Counted from the stretch's first letter, positions 20,747 through 29,518 are shown. The stretch: 64,000 nucleotides of DNA from Bartonella sp. AU55XJBT (GCF_028618525.1 NZ_JAQITC010000006.1:1-64000); one strand, 5' to 3'. The notes: generated from the sequence alone by a model not told the origin. Numbers and translations: made by a program.

Positions 20747-20898
20747 GAAGACAGGAGGCTGTAGTTCTTTGGGTTATCCTAAAGCCTAGAGCAACCCTCC
20801 CAAGAGGGGCAGTTTCTGGAGCAATAGTAGCCGGGGTCCGTGGCGCAGCCGCAGGTATTGCTAAAGCTGGTTGGGATTGTGCTTGCTCTAAATGGTGA
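20743..20898 (+). CDS. Short Gly/Ala-rich peptide ORF or relic
   Basis: A GTG at 20743 overlaps the stop of the preceding gene and opens a 51-codon frame that runs through the second 31-bp repeat. It ends with a Gly/Ala-rich part (AVSGAIVAGVRGAAAGIAKA, then GWDCACSKW). AAAAGGA lies about eight bases before the GTG. The C-terminal part resembles membrane-active bacteriocin-like peptides. Since the repeat supplies part of the frame, it may instead be the tail of a second peptide gene truncated by recombination at the repeat. Confidence 0.35.
   Translation: MRRQEAVVLWVILKPRATLPRGAVSGAIVAGVRGAAAGIAKAGWDCACSKW
20760..20790 (+). repeat. 31-bp direct repeat, copy 2
   Basis: Identical to 19759-19789. 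It suggests duplication or recombination within the peptide/membrane-protein cluster. Confidence 0.9.
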
Positions 20899-20935
20899 AA
20901 TTGTTGTTTGACCTAGCTTTGTGAACAAGATAAAG

Positions 20936-20966
20936 TCCTTGCTAAGGGGTACGCTATCAGCCTCTT
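20936..20966 (+). terminator. Strong hairpin before the 21036 gene
   Basis: TGCTAAGGGG and CCTCTTAGCA form a 10-bp stem with one G-U pair and an 11-nt loop, followed by a run of G rather than T. It could be a terminator-like or leader structure between the short Gly-rich ORF and the next membrane protein. A second weaker hairpin (CTCTCCCA / TGGGAGGG) follows at about 20979-21015. Confidence 0.4.
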
Positions 20967-21035
20967 AGCAGGGGGGGCTCTCCCACAATAATATCTTGGT
21001 ATACTTGGGAGGGCAAGGCGCCTTAGGGAAATTAT

Positions 21036-21869
21036 ATGACTGACTTAATTTTTGGAATGCTGCTTAGTTTTGGGATAAGTTCCAGCCCTCGTGTCCTTAA
21101 AAACAATGGCTTGTTGGGCGAGCGCGTCATTTTTGGGGGGCTAGCTGGTCTTTCCTGCGCTATCATCTTCGCTTATCCACATAGTGAAAGTGGGCTTCCA
21201 GACTTATCTTTGCTTTTGGTATGTTATCTTGGCATGCTTTTAATTCTGCACGAGCGCTCCTTATATAAATATTTAGTTCTTGGATTCTGTGGTACAGTTG
21301 CTGCCTTGTGTATTGGGGCAGGTTTTGTATATTTGAGCTCTTTGTTGCCATTGCCTGCTTTGTCTGCTGCTCATAATAGCCAGCAGCAGGTGGTGCATTA
21401 CATGAGTTTGGTTGCTGCAAGCTATCCCTTTTTTATCCTTTTGATATCAGTTTTAACTACGGAGCTTTTGCGTTTGTGGTTGCTTCGCGTATATAAGCCA
21501 GAATTAGCTGCGCGTGAGGTCCTTTATTTCGGGCTGGGCTGGGGTGTTCTAGACTTATGCTATAAGACCCTCCCAGCTCTTTTTCTTTACTTGAATTACC
21601 GTGTTGATAGGGAGCCACAAATGGCGGGCTATGTCGCATTTGAATCCTGTCCACAAGCGATCAGCTATCTTATTGCCGCGGGCATGATTGTATTGATGCA
21701 TGTTGTAAATACGCGCTTTATGTATCTTGGTTTCGAAGATAAGCGAAAGGCCTATTTCTATCTGCCTTTTGTAATTCATTTTGCTGTTGGTCTTTTGTCT
21801 ATGTTTGGCATTTCTTCAGACTACGCAATATTAATAAATTCTATTTCTGAGGCTTACTATAATGCTTGA
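21036..21869 (+). CDS. YhfC/CPBP/PrsW-like intramembrane protease-like protein (E to D variant)
   Basis: A 277-residue protein with about seven or eight hydrophobic segments. In the second half the residues E143 and R146 (TTELLRLW), GLGWGVLDLCYK with D173, MHVVNT with H222 and N225, and H248 (FVIHFAVG) are spaced almost as in the 22752 protein. The distances D/E to H and H to H are the same in both (49 and 26). This E-x-x-R / E / H-N / H layout recalls glutamic intramembrane proteases (CPBP, PrsW, YhfC groups). The second Glu is Asp here, so activity is uncertain. Its end overlaps the next gene by eight bases. Assignment rests on motif reading only. Confidence 0.6.
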   Translation: MTDLIFGMLLSFGISSSPRVLKNNGLLGERVIFGGLAGLSCAIIFAYPHSESGLPDLSLLLVCYLGMLLILHERSLYKYLVLGFCGTVAALCIGAGFVYLSSLLPLPALSAAHNSQQQVVHYMSLVAASYPFFILLISVLTTELLRLWLLRVYKPELAAREVLYFGLGWGVLDLCYKTLPALFLYLNYRVDREPQMAGYVAFESCPQAISYLIAAGMIVLMHVVNTRFMYLGFEDKRKAYFYLPFVIHFAVGLLSMFGISSDYAILINSISEAYYNA

Positions 21870-22749
21870 CAAATTGACATTATCTGTTATCGGCGCCGTT
21901 TTTTGTCTGGTGCTGATTATTTTTCCTTTGATGAAGAAAAAAACATTGGTTGAACATTTGGTTTTCTTGCTCGTTGTTTTGTGTCTTGTTTTTCTTTATG
22001 TTTATGGCGCTGTGAGTTATTTTCCTTATTGTGTTTTGGCGCTTTCGCTTATATTGGGGTACCGCTGGTTACTCTCTTTGGTTAAAGCGTTTAAAGGCAC
22101 GAAGGCGATTATTGGGTCAAGCGCTGGTTGTTATGTGCTTTTGATTTTTTTTCTATACGGCTTTATGCGTATGATAGGCAGTTTGATTTTTGATTTTGCT
22201 GCTTATAGTACGCCTAATATTGTTTTTGCTGTTGGTCTATTCCCTATAAGCATGGCGATTATGCAGTTTTTTTTGCTCTCTCATTGGGTGGCAGAAGATA
22301 ATGGCAATGGTGTAGAGGCAGCACTGGGCGTGGGAATAGGAATTTGGGGGGCTGCTATAGGGCTTGCACTGCTTACATCTCTACCAGAAGCTGTGAAGAT
22401 CCTAAAAGGGGCCTTTAGTCTTGATAGGGACGCCTTACTTTTTTTACTTGAGACGGTAATATATTATGCGTTTATTATAGGTCTGAGTCTTTTATCAACT
22501 TTCTTAATGCTTTTGGTTTGCCTTGACAAGAAATGGCGTTTTTTTGTTCTTATCCTGCTTTTACAATGCTTGGCGGCTTGGGCGCGCTTTTCATGGCGGG
22601 CCGCTGAGCCAGAACTTCTTGCAATTGGGCATTATACAATCGCTACTATTCTTATGTTTGCTCTTATGCGGCAAATTTATGATTTTGTGCAAGACAGATT
22701 ATCCATGAAGAAAAATAGCAGTTACGCTGTAGTAAATGAGGGGGCATAA
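21862..22749 (+). CDS. Polytopic membrane protein, protease-like paralogue lacking catalytic residues
   Basis: A 295-residue protein with about eight hydrophobic segments, overlapping the previous gene by eight bases and followed by the next after two. It keeps the overall plan of its neighbours (VEAALGVGIGIWGAAIGLAL aligns with their GIGWG region; FLMLLVCLDKKWRFFVL with the MHxxNT region), but has no E-x-x-R pair and no His at the expected places. It resembles the 19847 protein most. In tight translational coupling with two motif-bearing paralogues, it may be a non-catalytic partner in a complex. That is inference. Confidence 0.6.
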   Translation: MLDKLTLSVIGAVFCLVLIIFPLMKKKTLVEHLVFLLVVLCLVFLYVYGAVSYFPYCVLALSLILGYRWLLSLVKAFKGTKAIIGSSAGCYVLLIFFLYGFMRMIGSLIFDFAAYSTPNIVFAVGLFPISMAIMQFFLLSHWVAEDNGNGVEAALGVGIGIWGAAIGLALLTSLPEAVKILKGAFSLDRDALLFLLETVIYYAFIIGLSLLSTFLMLLVCLDKKWRFFVLILLLQCLAAWARFSWRAAEPELLAIGHYTIATILMFALMRQIYDFVQDRLSMKKNSSYAVVNEGA

Positions 22750-22751
22750 TA

Positions 22752-23666
22752 ATGTTGGTTTTATTTATTACCTCGCTTCTCGCAGGCCTTATTTATGGCG
22801 CTGTCATTTATAATTTTTTTCGCTCTACATTTAGTTGGATAAATGTGCTGTTGAGCGGCATAGTTTTTGGGGTGATTGTGCTGTTAGTATGGCGTTACTG
22901 GGAAACAGAACATAAACTTGATGCCTTACGTTTGCTGCAAGTGCTTGGCGTTGTTTTTCTTCTATGTGTGTTTCATCATTTTCTGAAGTTCAAATTGGTT
23001 GTCGCCGGTGCTGTGGGATGGTTTGTTGCTAGCTGCATTGGTGGCGGGCTTCTTGCTTTTTGGGAGCAATCTGTAATAAAAACGCTTTATATGATGAATA
23101 TTGTTGAAACCAAGAGTCGTGCAGAGCAGGGGCTGGCGCTTGTTTTTTTATTTTTAACATTTACGGTTTTTTTTGTTGTAGCAGAAGAAGCCATGCGTCG
23201 TTTGTTAGTTACTAAGTTTTATCGGTGCTCGCCTAGTTTTTTGTGGCGTTTGCCGCTGAATATTGGCATAGGCTGGGGTTTATGCGAATTAGTTTACAAG
23301 GCGCTCGGGCCTTTCCTTGTTTATAATGGCTGGCCTATTCGATCTAGCTTATTAGCCAGTGAATATGTAATTTTTTATTCCTGGACGCAAGCGAGTATTT
23401 TTTTGTGTGCTTTAATGAGCGTCATACTCATGCATATTTTAAACACATGCTTGGCGTATCGTAGTGTTGTTACGCGCTCTAAATTTTATGCGTGTGCGCC
23501 TTTTTTTGTCCACGCTATTGTTAACTGTTTCGGTGCAACAGTGATGGTTACAGGCAAGGTTTGGTTTAATGTTGGGGGCAGCTTGTTTATTCTACTTTGT
23601 GTGATGTTGTTCGTATATTTTGAAAGCAAAAATCCTTTAATACAAAACATAAAATTGCGCGCTTAA
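22752..23666 (+). CDS. YhfC/CPBP/PrsW-like intramembrane protease-like protein (full motif set)
   Basis: A 304-residue protein with about eight hydrophobic segments. It carries the most complete motif set of the cluster: E145-E146-x-x-R149-R150 (AEEAMRRLL), GIGWGLCELVYK with E179, MHILNT with H228 and N231, and H254 (FFVHAIVN). Glutamic intramembrane proteases of the CPBP, PrsW and YhfC groups use such Glu and His residues within membrane helices, and CPBP members include bacteriocin maturation and self-immunity proteins. A Gly-rich peptide gene opens this cluster, so peptide processing, immunity or abortive infection are possible roles. The start is ATG 22752 after GGGGGCATAAT. Family is a motif-based inference. 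Confidence 0.65.
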   Translation: MLVLFITSLLAGLIYGAVIYNFFRSTFSWINVLLSGIVFGVIVLLVWRYWETEHKLDALRLLQVLGVVFLLCVFHHFLKFKLVVAGAVGWFVASCIGGGLLAFWEQSVIKTLYMMNIVETKSRAEQGLALVFLFLTFTVFFVVAEEAMRRLLVTKFYRCSPSFLWRLPLNIGIGWGLCELVYKALGPFLVYNGWPIRSSLLASEYVIFYSWTQASIFLCALMSVILMHILNTCLAYRSVVTRSKFYACAPFFVHAIVNCFGATVMVTGKVWFNVGGSLFILLCVMLFVYFESKNPLIQNIKLRA

Positions 23667-24120
23667 AGTGTTGTAGAGTGATGAATAACTTTGCGTACTC
23701 TAAGTATGGCTAGAGAGCCTGATACGCGCTTTCTGCTCTGCAAAAAAATAGAGAAGGTTAGCACCGAGGTAACGCGTCCAGTACCAAGAGCGACGTCATT
23801 TCTGCACTAATTGGGGGGAGGGTGTGCCACTGGCCACGCGCATATGGAAGTTTGCAAATATGCTATCGTGTAACTTTCTAGTGTCCTCCTTTCTATTATC
23901 CTCCATGAGATTGAAGATGGGAATCTTGAGGCGGCGATGACGCATTATTGCAAGGAGGATGCACCGTGTTTAACATAATAGTCTCTTTATTCCGTGGAGT
24001 ATTTACTCCTGGGTTATCAATGGAAACGTTTTAACTCTGGTCGAATGCTCTCTCATCTTGACTGTGATTTTATTGTCCATTATTGCTGTGAATATTAAAA
24101 TTGTCCGACGGGGGGAGCTC
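23667..24120. other. Module junction region
   Basis: Contains repeat copy A (23756-23786). At about 23890-23970 a + strand frame reads ILHEIEDGNLEAAMTHYCKE, reminiscent of the C-terminal end of a GntR/FCD-type regulator, but the rest of such a gene is missing. A 22-codon GTG frame at 23966-24034 has a good CAAGGAGG site and is probably too short to interpret. Confidence 0.35.
23756..23786 (+). repeat. Island repeat copy A
   Basis: GGTTAGCACCGAGG followed by TAACGCGTCCAGTACCA. It is one of five related ~30-bp sequences found only in the island, all ending GTACCA as does the tRNA-His 3' end. It shares the lead-in AGAGAAGGTTAGCAC with copy D. Confidence 0.75.
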
Positions 24121-24522
24121 ATGATGATTACGAACATTCTGACAGTTATTGTCCTGTTTGTTAATTATTTCGCTGGATGGTCTACACTTTTACTGAACTA
24201 CCCCACAGTTTTTTGCTATCTGTCACTTGCTCTGGTTTCATTGATGAGCTTGCTGGTAAAGAAACCCTTTACCATTTTTTATGCCAGTGCTGGTGTTTCT
24301 GAAGAAAAACGCAAACATATCCTATTTTATCTCATCAATAAATATATTACATGGATTTGGGTAATCATCTTTTTTGCCAATGGTCTTCTAGTGGCTTTTT
24401 TTACATGGCCCCCCCAGATTTGGTTAATCACTATGGGTTTAATTTGTACTGGTATTCTTTTTTCTAAATATCTTCCTAACATCATGCAATATTTTTATCG
24501 CATCAAACATCATGGAGCATAA
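24121..24522 (+). CDS. Small inner-membrane protein (unknown family)
   Basis: A 133-residue protein with about four hydrophobic segments. ATG 24121 is preferred over the upstream frame start because GGGGGGAG lies seven bases before it. A charged stretch in the middle (VSEEKRKHILFYLINKY) separates two pairs of helices. No family is recognised. The next gene starts two bases after its stop and is also a membrane protein, so the two were probably acquired and act together. Confidence 0.55.
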   Translation: MMITNILTVIVLFVNYFAGWSTLLLNYPTVFCYLSLALVSLMSLLVKKPFTIFYASAGVSEEKRKHILFYLINKYITWIWVIIFFANGLLVAFFTWPPQIWLITMGLICTGILFSKYLPNIMQYFYRIKHHGA

Positions 24523-24523
24523 T

Positions 24524-25027
24524 ATGTCATTGTTTAACATTCTGACTGGAACCCCTTTATGGGCTTGGATTTTGCTTATTTTTCTCATTGCGAGGGGAAT
24601 AATCGCATTGAAAGATAGGGAAACGAAGGTTTACCGCCTTTTTCTCTTGCCGTTAGTCTTTCTTTTTTTGGGCGCAAGCGATGTGATTAACCAGCTGGCT
24701 TTCCCACGCTGGGGAGCAATCGCAATGTTGGCAGGGCTGATGATCGGCTTTGGCGTTGGCTGGTTGCTCTGGCGTGCTACTGCGCGTTTAAAAATCAAAG
24801 AGGGAACGGATTTCATTATTCTGCCTGGTACGCCGTTGACGCTGACATTTATTCTTATCGCTTTTGTCATCAAATTCACATTGATTGTTTTTCTCAAGGT
24901 TGTACCTGATTTGAAATATGCATTTGATTTTAACCTTCTTTTTGGTCTTTTAAGTGGGTTTACTGGTGGTGTGTTGTGGGGCGGCACATTAAATTTATAT
25001 ATAGCATTTCGAAAGAATCCAAATTAA
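24524..25027 (+). CDS. Inner-membrane protein, possibly DUF6622-like
   Basis: A 167-residue protein with about five hydrophobic segments, beginning MSLFNILTGTPLWAWILLIF. The start and the following RGIIALKDRETKVYRL recall a family of small hypothetical membrane proteins catalogued as DUF6622, but I give this from memory of the N-terminal pattern. It is coupled to the previous gene, with ATG two bases after the stop. Base composition is richer in GC than the core genes, pointing to transfer. Function is unknown. Confidence 0.5.
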   Translation: MSLFNILTGTPLWAWILLIFLIARGIIALKDRETKVYRLFLLPLVFLFLGASDVINQLAFPRWGAIAMLAGLMIGFGVGWLLWRATARLKIKEGTDFIILPGTPLTLTFILIAFVIKFTLIVFLKVVPDLKYAFDFNLLFGLLSGFTGGVLWGGTLNLYIAFRKNPN

Positions 25028-25093
25028 TCCCTATACCATTAGCTGTGGGTGCTTCCCATCAGAACTATCTCAATAGAAGCTTATACCTAACAA

Positions 25094-25119
25094 CAACGCT
25101 GCATACAAATGCAGCGTTG
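25094..25119 (+). terminator. Perfect 11-bp hairpin after the membrane-protein pair
   Basis: CAACGCTGCAT and ATGCAGCGTTG pair without mismatch around an ACAA loop, 66 bases after the stop of the preceding gene. The stem is terminator-strong but no T-run follows (CCTCATAG), so termination would be weak or Rho-assisted. Confidence 0.5.
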
Positions 25120-26557
25120 CCTCATAGTTTCAGATTCTTGTCCCAGCGCGTGAATACGTGAGGGAAGTGATATATCTGACTATGCCCCCTTGGGGGAAGG
25201 GCGAGCCTAAAGGTTTAGAATGCTATGAGTTTAAGCTAGTTGGACTTTGAGCAGATGGTTTATCGCTGATAGTAAATCATTTTGTTTTACGATTCAAAAA
25301 GAGGATCGTGATGGTCTCATTGGCGTAGGTGGGCAAGAAAACTGTTAGCTTGGCAATGCGTCAACAATTTGTAGAACTATGTTGTGAAACCTATATGCAA
25401 AGCGGTTGCTATGATGGCATGATGCTTTTGTCAAGCATTATGATAGGGGTGGAACCGGTGTTTAAGGGTTGTACGACCCAGTGGCGTTACGTTTGAGTAT
25501 TTAGGAGCGGCAGACTCCGTACAGGCTACGCGTACGATATGTGAAGCACGCTTGCGGGATCAGTGTGTCATTATTGCGTTGTGCATGCAACCCTCTCGCT
25601 AGTACTTCATTGGTAAGGTTGTTTTTTTGAAACTGATTAATTATCTGTGTGTTTTTTAAGAGAACATTAGCACCGGTGTATCGCGTGCAGTACCATTTAG
25701 CTTTGTGCAACTATTCTCATTTCTTTTGTTTATTGCCCTTAAGAACTCTGCACTTCTTGGTTTTTTTCACGTGTGAGTGGTAACAAAACAAAAAGCCTTT
25801 CTCTCGTGTTTTTCTTTTTTTGTTCAAAAAAGCCAAAGCGTCTTAATGAGCAGAGATCTTATCTAAAAAGGTATTTTTTAGATTTATTGCTTTATTTTCA
25901 ATGGAATAGAGAATTTCTGCTTTTGAGTGTGCAAGTGCATCTTATGATGAGACATAAGATGCAAACCTGTAAGCTTGGGCGTGCAGTAGGCTTATAGTAA
26001 CAACAAGCTTAGGCATATAGTTGGCAGACACCGTCATTATTGAGTTTTTTTCTAGATTGTGTTTGGCTATGCCGCATGTGAAGCAATTTTAAAATTATCC
26101 ATGGTGACATCGTCAAATTGGAGATTCAGCTCTTCGATTTGTCAGAAATGTGACAGGCACCAGAATATAGCCATATTGGGGATGGGCTTGTGCCAATTGA
26201 TAAGCTTGCTGATAATATTTGTAAGTGCCATAATAGTGCACAAGAGGAAATAGAAAATCGCCGTCTTTAATTATGCGAAACAGCGCGCCAATTTAGAGCG
26301 CGAAATTATTGCTCTTGCAAAGCAAGGCAAAATATCAAAATATGGTAATTGGAATTGGTCTAGATGATTTGCGTAAGCGAAAAGAGAGAAAACAAGCACA
26401 AGAAACTTTGAAAAATAAAGAGAACAGCTTATATGACACTTTGCATGAAAGTAAATTTGCAGAGGACACAGAAATAAATAGGATAAAAGGAATTGCGACG
26501 TACAAAAGAAATATTCATAGACACATTTTATAATAAGCGTAACGGAGAAGCGCAAAG
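25120..26557. other. 1.4-kb decayed region with module start
   Basis: Contains repeat copy B and, after it, ~850 bases partly similar to the region after copy C. Between 25330 and 25660 the + strand reads phage-like fragments (RQQFVELCCETYMQSGCYDG and YLGAADSVQATRTICEARL) broken by frame changes. Between 26260 and 26370 it reads NLEREIIALAKQGKISKYGN. None forms an intact gene. Confidence 0.4.
25665..25698 (+). repeat. Island repeat copy B
   Basis: CATTAGCACCGGTGTATCGC followed by GTGCAGTACCATTT. It belongs to the five-member island repeat family; the bases after GTACCATTT begin a module start resembling those after copy C and tRNA-His. Confidence 0.75.
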
Positions 26558-26650
26558 ATGAGTATAATAGCGGGTGATGGATTAACTGGAGTATAAGTGG
26601 GTATTGCGAGGGCGGCGTTTTTGGTTAAGAATTGCACTTCGACGCTATAA
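26558..26650 (+). pseudogene. Broken Gly-rich peptide gene (MSIIAGDGLTGV...)
   Basis: ATG 26558 opens MSIIAGDGLTGV, then TAA (26594), then the same frame continues VGIARAAFLVKNCTSTL to TAA 26648. Restoring the stop codon would give a ~30-residue Gly/Ala peptide like the tail of the short ORF at 20743. The ~55 bases around the start are closely similar to those around the start of the restriction methyltransferase at 31533, showing that this leader was duplicated between modules. Confidence 0.45.
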
Positions 26651-26760
26651 GCTCTCTGCATCCTTCATAGAGGCGTTGAGACCATCGCCCAATGCAACTT
26701 AAAGGGGCTGTTTTGCCTTTAGCGCTTGTTTGGCTGCTGCCATAGTGCCCCTTAGCTCTA

Positions 26761-28086
26761 TCAGCCATTATGATGATAATTTCCTCGTCCAAAGAACAGA
26801 TCAATTGATTGCGTCATAGGGTATGTGTGCCTTTTCCGACCAATGTTTTTTTTTAAAGCAGCTGTCATCTCGTGGCAGGGTTGGGGGGTGTCTATATGAT
26901 CAGCCTGCCAAAGAAATGGAAGCGTTATCGCGATAGCCACCAATAGTAGTCCAGCGATAAAGGCGGCAGCAAACTGCAATGATATAAAAGAACCAAGGAC
27001 GCCGACCAAAAAGCTTCCGACCGGCATTCCAGCATAGCCGATCACCCGAAAAGCAGAATTAGCTCGCCCGAGAAGTTGCTTTGGTGTGAGGCGCTGCCTG
27101 AAGGCAGTAACACCAATAAACCATAAGCTTGCTCCAACACCAGCAGTAAAGGTGACGCCCCATACGACGACAGCACTTTTTGAAAAGGCTGGAATTAGCA
27201 GCAAGACAACCGTTCCTAAACCGTCAATGAGAACAGCTAGGCGCACCGGTGCATAGCGTATACGCGGCGCAAATAGGGCACCTGCCATTGTACCAAGCGC
27301 GTAGGCTGCAAACATCACGCCATATTGGCTGCTATGTAGGCCCAGATACCGACCGTCGGTAACGAAGAAGATGAACGAGGTTAGGAATGCTCCAAATACT
27401 ACCGATAGAAAGAATGTGAGTAATGTAAGGGAGGTAAGATGCCGATTTGAAAAAATGAAACGAAAGCCGGCAATGATATAACGGAAAGTGATGTTTTCTT
27501 TATCAAGTGTTGGCGATGTTGGAACAGCATGGCGAGCGGTAAAAATCAATGTGATAAAAAGCACGATTAACAGGCCAAGAAATAGCAGTGTGCTATGCGC
27601 TAAAATGCTGCTTGTTATGACAGGGGCAAGAAAATAGGAGACACCGAAATCTAAAAACAAGACAATTGAGTAGAAGGTCATCAATCGCTCTCCCTCCATG
27701 ATAAGTGGTGGAATCGTCATTATATAAGCTTCGGCAGAAACGACGATGAATCCAGCAATGGTTGCATAGAAGAAAATTTGTTCGGCTGGAGCAATCTGTA
27801 TCATAAGCAGTACGAACAGTACAATATGCAGTAGCATGAAGATGAGGAGAGCCGAGGTGGCAAGTTTTATTTTGTCGCAGCGATCAAGTAAAGCGCCTGC
27901 AAGGATACCGAAAATTGGCCACGCTAATGAGAAGAGACCTTGCGCCCAACTTACTCCGACTACGCCATATCCAGATTGTCTTGCTAATAGCGGGATGGCA
28001 GTGCGCAAAGCACCGCTGAGTAAGGCGAGCAGACTAACGGTTAGGCAAAAATAGCGTATGTTCTTGTTGGCAAAAAGCGTGAACAT
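26761..28086 (-). CDS. Major facilitator superfamily transporter
   Basis: A 441-residue inner-membrane transporter with about twelve hydrophobic segments. The plan is that of MFS efflux proteins similar to the EntS/MFS_3 group (PLLARQSGYGVVGVSWAQGL, GALLDRCDKIKLAT, QRLTPKQLLGRANSAFRVIG). ATG 28086 is chosen because AAGGAG lies just before it, overlapping the stop of the radical SAM gene 10 bases upstream. The two genes are clearly one operon. Since EntS-like MFS proteins export siderophores or other small molecules, this one probably exports the product of the linked enzymes. The substrate is unknown. Confidence 0.8.
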   Translation of the reverse strand: MFTLFANKNIRYFCLTVSLLALLSGALRTAIPLLARQSGYGVVGVSWAQGLFSLAWPIFGILAGALLDRCDKIKLATSALLIFMLLHIVLFVLLMIQIAPAEQIFFYATIAGFIVVSAEAYIMTIPPLIMEGERLMTFYSIVLFLDFGVSYFLAPVITSSILAHSTLLFLGLLIVLFITLIFTARHAVPTSPTLDKENITFRYIIAGFRFIFSNRHLTSLTLLTFFLSVVFGAFLTSFIFFVTDGRYLGLHSSQYGVMFAAYALGTMAGALFAPRIRYAPVRLAVLIDGLGTVVLLLIPAFSKSAVVVWGVTFTAGVGASLWFIGVTAFRQRLTPKQLLGRANSAFRVIGYAGMPVGSFLVGVLGSFISLQFAAAFIAGLLLVAIAITLPFLWQADHIDTPQPCHEMTAALKKNIGRKRHTYPMTQSIDLFFGRGNYHHNG

Positions 28087-28096
28087 TCTTTTCTCC

Positions 28097-29518
28097 TTAA
28101 GATGCCACACAGGTTTCCGCTGGTCCATCAAGTACGGCGGTTGTATTCAGCATGTTTGCGACATAGCCGTCCAAGATATTCCTATCTGCCTGAGGTAGAA
28201 GAAAATACATAAGGTTGGAATACCATTGCCAACCACGCTGAGTCAGCTGGAGATCGTTATCACTTTCTGCGATGAGACCTGCACCTATGAGCTGTTGTAG
28301 GTTATTGTATACGAAAGAGGGGAGTGCGGTCCAGTCAATTCTTTCTTTTTTGGCATAACCGTTATAAGGTAGCCGCATACACAAAGCCTTGGAGGCTTGT
28401 TGCTCCGCTGATACCCAATTGTAGTATACTTTGGATTTGCCTTTAAGTTGTATGTCGGTAATGTATTCGCTTCGACTAGGATTGGCTCGTGTGACGAGTG
28501 AGCCGAGAATCGACTGTGCTGACGCCCCAAAGCCAACCACATAATCATCATGATAACCATGCAAATATTTGTGATAGCGGAAATAATTAGCTGAACTCGT
28601 TTTAGCGAGCGTTAGAGGAGTGTTATTGGCAATTTTGATATAGGAATGCCCATTACACGGCGCATAGCCGCAGCTGCGCATAACGATGTCGCTAAATAAG
28701 CGAAGCATCTGTCGATGCTGTAGGCTGGATGGCTTTAGCCCTTTTTGTGCGTAAGACTTATGCAGTTGTGGCGTGATAGCTAGATTGTTGATTGCGTAGA
28801 GGTTGATGGTTTCAGGGTGAAGCTCACTTGCTTGCTTCAAATCGTATAATAGTTCTTCGGCTTGCTGGTTGTGCATGCCATATAGTAGGTCGAAACCGAC
28901 ATGTCCAATGATCTCTTGTGACCAAGCCACGGTATTGTTGATTTGTTCACGTGTTGAGGTGAGGTTAAACAATGATCGGAAACGCTCAATGAAACTCTGT
29001 ATACCGAAGCTGATCCGGTTAACGCCGATCTCACGGGCAGCATAAAGTTTATCACGTGTGACGCTCTTCGGTTCGCTTTCCAGTGTAAACTCGGTTAAGG
29101 AAGAGAGCTCAAATTCGGCATGCAATACTTTTCCGATGTGTCGGATATTATCTGCGGACAAAAGCGAGGGTGTGCCGCCCCCTATATAGATGCTGCGGAT
29201 GGGCCCTCTAAGCGAGCGAATGAAATTTCCTTTGGTTCTGATCTCTGTGGTAAGCGCTGACATATAAGATTCGATTTGCTTAACGTGCTTGTAAGCCCCT
29301 TTCTGAAAGGGACAGAAGGAACAGATGGTTTCGCAAAAGGGAATATGCAAATAAAGAGAAATGGTACGCGCTTGTGGAATCTGCTTACTCTGCGTTAGCT
29401 TATTAAAGTCTAGGTAATTGTAAAATTCATTTGAAATAGTACGAAATAGCGGATATGTAAAATTATAAATCGGCTTGAGTTGATCGAACTTCACAAAAGG
29501 ATGATCCACGAGTTGCAT
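28097..29518 (-). CDS. HemN-like radical SAM enzyme
   Basis: A 473-residue protein. The iron-sulfur motif CxxxCxxC is visible as PFCETICSFCPFQKG (near residue 60), followed by IYIGGGTPSLLSADNI, ESEPKSVTRDKL, NRISFGIQSF and GFDLLYGMHNQ, the order seen in the HemN/HemW/HutW family. HemN acts on coproporphyrinogen; HutW/ChuW relatives act on haem, and others are methyltransferases or cyclopropanases. It heads an operon with an MFS exporter and lies divergent from a broken PLP-dependent decarboxylase, which favours a small-molecule pathway over housekeeping haem synthesis. The start follows GGGGGAGGTGAG. Exact reaction is not determinable. Confidence 0.75.
   Translation of the reverse strand: MQLVDHPFVKFDQLKPIYNFTYPLFRTISNEFYNYLDFNKLTQSKQIPQARTISLYLHIPFCETICSFCPFQKGAYKHVKQIESYMSALTTEIRTKGNFIRSLRGPIRSIYIGGGTPSLLSADNIRHIGKVLHAEFELSSLTEFTLESEPKSVTRDKLYAAREIGVNRISFGIQSFIERFRSLFNLTSTREQINNTVAWSQEIIGHVGFDLLYGMHNQQAEELLYDLKQASELHPETINLYAINNLAITPQLHKSYAQKGLKPSSLQHRQMLRLFSDIVMRSCGYAPCNGHSYIKIANNTPLTLAKTSSANYFRYHKYLHGYHDDYVVGFGASAQSILGSLVTRANPSRSEYITDIQLKGKSKVYYNWVSAEQQASKALCMRLPYNGYAKKERIDWTALPSFVYNNLQQLIGAGLIAESDNDLQLTQRGWQWYSNLMYFLLPQADRNILDGYVANMLNTTAVLDGPAETCVAS

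Noticed and set aside
24631..24987. 118-codon basic minus-strand ORF opposite the 24524 gene
   Set aside because: Composition (many Lys, Arg, Pro) is the usual mirror of a hydrophobic membrane-protein gene.
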